Shown here in pieces: positions 11,773-13,926 of a DNA stretch of 13,926 bases (its first letter is position 1; each line of letters starts with the position of its first letter). This stretch comes from Pseudomonadota bacterium (lineage in GTDB: Bacteria; Pseudomonadota; Alphaproteobacteria; Rhizobiales; Kaistiaceae), in contig JAEWAD010000545.1 in the NCBI GenBank assembly GCA_023391905.1, positions 1-13,926 of the forward strand. Direction: 5' to 3'. The notes under the pieces were generated by a model. It was given only the letters and a program-made list of their open reading frames with translations. It was not told the origin of the DNA and did not search any database. The position numbers were made by a program, and so were the translations under genes.

Positions 11773-12114
11773 TCAACGGGCGCCCCTGAGCGCCTCAATC
11801 GTCGCCGTCAAGGCAGCGATCTGTCCAGCTTGGCTGTCGACCTTGTCTGTGAGCTTGATCAACTGGGCCAGCACCTGGTCCTGATACCTGATACGATCCT
11901 GACGTCCGATCGCCTCGTTCCCCTCGAGAACCGTAACGCGCGTCTCGAGCTTGTTGGCGGTGCTGACCGCCGCGCTCGCGTCTGCCGAGATCCCATCGAG
12001 ATAGAGCCAGAACAGGAACGCCATGGCGCTCAGCAGCGCCGGCGTCAGCAGCATCGCGATGCGCGACATGACGAGAATGGTGGTGTTTGCGGCGATCTTG
12101 TCGGCAGTCGTCAC
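11773..12114 (-). CDS. Membrane-anchored coiled-coil protein at the end of the lysis cassette
   Basis: 113 aa from GTG 12114, which overlaps the TGA of the spanin gene (GTGA), a sign of coupled translation. A single membrane helix lies at about 18-38 (RIAMLLTPALLSAMAFLFWLY is the core), with the short N-terminus inside. Residues 50-111 form a heptad-rich coiled coil (LETRVTVLEGNEAIG, DQVLAQLIKLTDKVDSQAGQ, IAALTATIEAL). Similar proteins follow lysis genes in alphaproteobacterial phages; function unknown, possibly a holin-like or antiholin-like protein or a third spanin-type factor. The low Cys content and lack of a lipobox separate it from Rz1. Confidence 0.75.
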   Translation of the reverse strand: MTTADKIAANTTILVMSRIAMLLTPALLSAMAFLFWLYLDGISADASAAVSTANKLETRVTVLEGNEAIGRQDRIRYQDQVLAQLIKLTDKVDSQAGQIAALTATIEALRGAR

Positions 12115-12398
12115 CGGCTCATCCCCTTCCTGAGATCATCGCCGAACGCCACGGCGTCGGCCCGCCGGCCATCGCACTGGTCGAGCGCCAGCGAATAGCG
12201 GCCGATCATCGCGCGCGAGTCGATCTCCACGAGATCGGGGTGCCGGCAGTGCTTGCGGACTTCGGCCGGCATCGACGGCAGGTCGAGCGCGAGCGCCGGT
12301 CTATCGTCGGAGCAGGCGAAGGCGCTCAAGATCGGCAGGGCGCAGACGACAATCAAAGCCGCCAGCCTGCGCCGGCTCGCGGGCGAGTTCAGCCTCAT
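12111..12398 (-). CDS. Rz1-like outer-membrane lipoprotein candidate (o-spanin)
   Basis: 95 aa from ATG 12398 (AAGG upstream), overlapping the 3' end of the Rz-like gene by 98 bases in another frame, as in classical Rz/Rz1 pairs; an upstream ATG at 12428 is an alternative. Residues 9-28 are a signal sequence (RRRLAALIVVCALPILSAFA) followed by Cys29. The lipobox is imperfect (SAFAC in place of L-A/S-G/A-C). The mature part is not Pro-rich as in lambda Rz1, but ends ALDQCDGRRADAVAFGDDLR (71-90), a pattern I associate with the gene after Rz in rhizobial phages. So the o-spanin call rests mainly on position, overlap and the lipoprotein-like start. Confidence 0.6.
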   Translation of the reverse strand: MRLNSPASRRRLAALIVVCALPILSAFACSDDRPALALDLPSMPAEVRKHCRHPDLVEIDSRAMIGRYSLALDQCDGRRADAVAFGDDLRKGMSR

Positions 12399-12654
12399 AG
12401 TCGGACACCTTCTTTTCCAGAGCTTCATTCTCGGCCGCGCGGGCGAGTTCGCGGGCGACCGCCGCGTCGAGCGCCTGCGCGCGGGCATAGGCCTGCCTGG
12501 TCTGCTCGGCCGACATCTTCGACTGCCAGCGCTGTTCGCAGCCGGCGGCACCGTCGCTGCGGCCGACGAAATAGGCGGTGACGGATGCGAGCGCGATCAG
12601 GGCGAGCGCGAAGGCGCCCGCGGCGAGCCAGCGGCCGAGGGGCGAGGTCATCAT
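12301..12654 (-). CDS. Rz-like inner-membrane spanin (i-spanin)
   Basis: 117 aa from ATG 12654, which overlaps the endolysin TGA (ATGA). Residues 9-30 form a membrane anchor (WLAAGAFALALIALASVTAY). Residues 39-95 are a long periplasmic helix or coiled coil (CEQRWQSKMSAEQTRQAYAR and on), and the end has CRLRPADLERLRLL (102-115), similar to the 'CRL..aDv.RLR' end of many Rz-like proteins. With an Rz1-like partner it would bridge and fuse inner and outer membranes in the last step of phage lysis. Confidence 0.85.
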   Translation of the reverse strand: MMTSPLGRWLAAGAFALALIALASVTAYFVGRSDGAAGCEQRWQSKMSAEQTRQAYARAQALDAAVARELARAAENEALEKKVSDYEAELAREPAQAGGFDCRLRPADLERLRLLRR

Positions 12655-13160
12655 TTCAATCCCTCGAGGCAGAGTTCGCGCTCGCCGATGCGACGGGCGT
12701 CACCCTCCTTGCGGCGGAGATCGAGCCCCCGCGCGACGCGGCCGCCGGCGCGGTTGAACCAGGTCATCGCCTCGCAGGCGCCCGGCCAGTCCTTCGCCAT
12801 CGCGCGCCGGGCAGCCGTCGATTGGCAGACGGCGCTGACGCCAACATTCCAGGAGAGGTCGAGGAAGGAGGCCTGTACGCTCAGCGGCGCCGCGTCGAAG
12901 CCGCGAATGCATCGCTGCAGCGGTTGGCGATAGTCCCGTTCCATGCGCCGGTGCAGCATGTCGATGCACTGCTTGTCGGTGTAACGGTCGCCCGGCTTCA
13001 CGCCCTTGGTCTCTCCGGCGCAGACCGTCCAGACCTTGCCGAGGCTGTCCCAATAGGCCGTGTTCTCGACGCCTTCCCACGGCACGGTGAGATAGGCGGC
13101 CGTCAGTGCGACGATGCCGAGCCCGGAAGCGAGCGCCGCCTGCGCGCGATTGCTACGCAT
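12651..13160 (-). CDS. Phage endolysin, GH24 lysozyme with SAR-type N-terminus
   Basis: 169 aa from ATG 13160 with AAAGGA seven bases upstream. The catalytic Glu29 is in PWEGVEN, Asp38 in YWDSLGK, and Thr45 in VWTVCAGET; this is the glutamate-(8)-aspartate-threonine set of R/P21-type lysozymes, with one extra residue before the Thr. The first 27 residues form a weakly hydrophobic Ala/Gly-rich helix (ALASGLGIVALTAAYL), typical of a signal-arrest-release segment which tethers the enzyme until the membrane is depolarised. Cysteines at 47, 65, 84, 112, 129 and 164 allow the disulphides seen in such lysozymes. It cuts peptidoglycan glycan strands. Overlaps with the holin gene upstream and the Rz-like gene downstream show one operon. 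Confidence 0.93.
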   Translation of the reverse strand: MRSNRAQAALASGLGIVALTAAYLTVPWEGVENTAYWDSLGKVWTVCAGETKGVKPGDRYTDKQCIDMLHRRMERDYRQPLQRCIRGFDAAPLSVQASFLDLSWNVGVSAVCQSTAARRAMAKDWPGACEAMTWFNRAGGRVARGLDLRRKEGDARRIGERELCLEGLK

Positions 13161-13365
13161 CGGAGATTCCTTTCTGTGCGAGGAGACGAGCGACAAAGGC
13201 GGCCGCGGCGACGATGCCGGACAAGGCCGCGAACAGACGAGGTGGAAGGGTCTCGATCCCGATCAGAGGCAGCGCCACCTCCACGCCAGACAACACGCCG
13301 GCGAGCAGCAGCAGACGGATGGACCACGCACGGCAAAGCACCGCGCGCCAGTTCGGCACGAGCAT
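13153..13365 (-). CDS. Phage holin-like protein (two membrane helices)
   Basis: 70 aa from ATG 13365, with GGAGG seven bases upstream. N-terminus MLVPNWRAVLCRAWSIRLLL, first membrane helix about 17-36, second about 43-63 (LFAALSGIVAAAAFVARLL), separated by a turn IGIETLPP. The start 'NW..vl.raWS.Rl..la' and size match a small holin family found directly upstream of GH24 endolysins in phages of rhizobia and relatives. It overlaps the endolysin start by eight bases. It would permeabilise or depolarise the inner membrane, releasing the SAR endolysin. Confidence 0.85.
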   Translation of the reverse strand: MLVPNWRAVLCRAWSIRLLLLAGVLSGVEVALPLIGIETLPPRLFAALSGIVAAAAFVARLLAQKGISDA

Positions 13366-13466
13366 GGGCTAACCTCCAAAGGGATGGATTCGGGCGCGAA
13401 GCGCCCTAGTTCATTGTGGATGTGCCGACGCTACTGACGGCGCGGCCGACCAAGATCGGACAAGTG

Positions 13467-13679
13467 ATGGAGACTAAGACCTACACCCTGCTGCGGGACG
13501 GATCAGGCTGGGCGTATCGCGGTCCCGAGGAGCTGAGCCAGACCTACCAGTCGAAGGGAGCTGCCTTGGTCGGCGCGTTTTCTGCCATCCAAAGGGCGGT
13601 GGCGGAGGGGGATGCAGTGGATCTCGAAATACCGGCTGGCAGAGGGCGCCCGCAACCATTTGTTCTGCGAGTCGTTTGA
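13467..13679 (+). CDS. Small hypothetical protein (DUF2188-like layout)
   Basis: 70 aa from METKTYTLLR (ribosome site weak: GGACA). The chain runs strand (TYTLLRDGSGWAYRG, 5-19), helix (SKGAALVGAFSAIQRAVAEG, 29-48) and closing strands (VDLEIPAG, PFVLRVV). This strand-helix-strand layout with Trp15 and an Ala-rich helix resembles the small DUF2188-like proteins, but I cannot be sure of the family. Divergent from the holin gene with about 100 bases between starts. No signs of mobility. Confidence 0.55.
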   Translation: METKTYTLLRDGSGWAYRGPEELSQTYQSKGAALVGAFSAIQRAVAEGDAVDLEIPAGRGRPQPFVLRVV

Positions 13680-13724
13680 CTTCTAGGGTCCAATTTCCCC
13701 AACCCTGTCCACGGACCCTTCCCG

Positions 13725-13762
13725 ATGAAACCCGCGCCAGAATTACCGGACGCGGGTTTCAT
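13725..13762. terminator. Strong hairpin after the 70-aa gene
   Basis: ATGAAACCCGCG (13725-13736) and CGCGGGTTTCAT (13751-13762) are perfect 12-base inverted arms around 14 bases. Arms with A/T outer and GC inner pairs are typical of an intrinsic terminator that works on both strands. It lies 45 bases after the gene at 13467-13679. Confidence 0.6.
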
Positions 13763-13874
13763 TCTCCCGGATGAACTGAAGACCTATGAGAAGCCGACCC
13801 TCTCTAAGGCCGCCGTCCTGCATCAAATTGCGGCACAAATCGTTGTCAGCGGCTCCGTCATCATCGAAGACTAG
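13725..13874 (+). CDS. Possible 49-aa protein starting inside a hairpin
   Basis: A frame beginning MKPAPELPDAGFILPDELKT and continuing with KAAVLHQIAAQIVVSGSVII before ED and TAG. The second half (28-47) resembles a short amphipathic helix and strand. There is no ribosome site (CCCTTCCCG before the ATG) and the start codon forms the base of a 12-pair hairpin, which would hide it. Either it is translated only when the hairpin is opened, or it is a chance frame over a terminator. No known family. Confidence 0.3.
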   Translation: MKPAPELPDAGFILPDELKTYEKPTLSKAAVLHQIAAQIVVSGSVIIED

Positions 13875-13926
13875 CGGAACGCCGCAGTGGCGCCCCGGCC
13901 CACATCACCCCCCCCGGGTGGTAGGT

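Noticed and set aside
11773..13365. Gene transfer agent locus
   Set aside because: No capsid, portal, terminase or tail genes are in the window; only lysis functions are visible.
13890..13926. Run of C followed by GGGTGGTAGGT at the right edge
   Set aside because: It is too short to interpret and could be a contig edge or sequencing artefact.
1..13926. CRISPR arrays, insertion sequences, integrases, toxin-antitoxin pairs, restriction systems
   Set aside because: I looked for spaced repeats, transposase or integrase motifs and typical toxin folds and saw none. The small paired genes do not resemble known toxin-antitoxin families.

Overview
The window reads as a gene-dense, GC-rich accessory or stress island from an alphaproteobacterium, most likely of the Hyphomicrobiales (rhizobia-like). 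I cannot fix the genus. The main reason is regulatory: several genes are preceded by GGAAC-N16/17-(C/G/A)GTT, the promoter recognised by EcfG, the general stress sigma factor found only in Alphaproteobacteria. The gene content fits as well: large-subunit catalase KatE, a YghA-type SDR, DUF4142, PRC-barrel, CHRD, DUF982, IalB and GFA proteins.

Layout. 1-525 (minus): a secreted PepSY-like protein followed by a glycine-zipper stress protein cut off by the left edge, with an EcfG promoter upstream. 809-2040 (plus): a tiny winged-helix-like protein and the SDR. 2066-2683: a low-affinity iron permease family protein (minus) and, divergent from it, a putative 77-nt small RNA (plus). Each has its own EcfG-type promoter. 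2722-3891: PRC-barrel protein, a 64-aa two-helix protein, a degenerate XRE-type protein and a 37-aa membrane microprotein. 4041-4996: an orphan terminator, DUF982 and an isochorismatase-family hydrolase. 5208-8479: DUF4142, katE and a GFA protein. 8485-10518: a second tiny winged helix, two more two-helix proteins, CHRD and two hypotheticals. 10710-11756: ialB with an operator-like palindrome, and a second GFA protein. 11773-13365 (minus): a compact phage lysis cassette (holin, SAR-type GH24 endolysin, overlapping Rz/Rz1-like spanins, and a membrane coiled-coil protein) with no phage structural genes in view. 13467-13874: two small ORFs and a strong hairpin.

How it works together (inference): the left two thirds looks like a block of the general stress regulon that detoxifies peroxide (KatE), handles envelope and periplasmic stress (PepSY-like, DUF4142, PRC-barrel, CHRD), adjusts redox or carbonyl chemistry (SDR, GFA) and affects iron transport. 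The most interesting element is the small RNA at 2607-2683. It has an EcfG-type promoter, a 5' stem-loop with a run of six C, and an intrinsic terminator, which together resemble the logic of the Caulobacter stress sRNA GsrN. The second notable pattern is two families of tiny paralogues, three two-helix proteins and two winged-helix-like proteins, scattered through the island. The lysis cassette seems to be a separate acquisition. No intergenic stretch exceeds about 285 bases, and I saw no tRNA, rRNA, CRISPR array, transposase or integrase.
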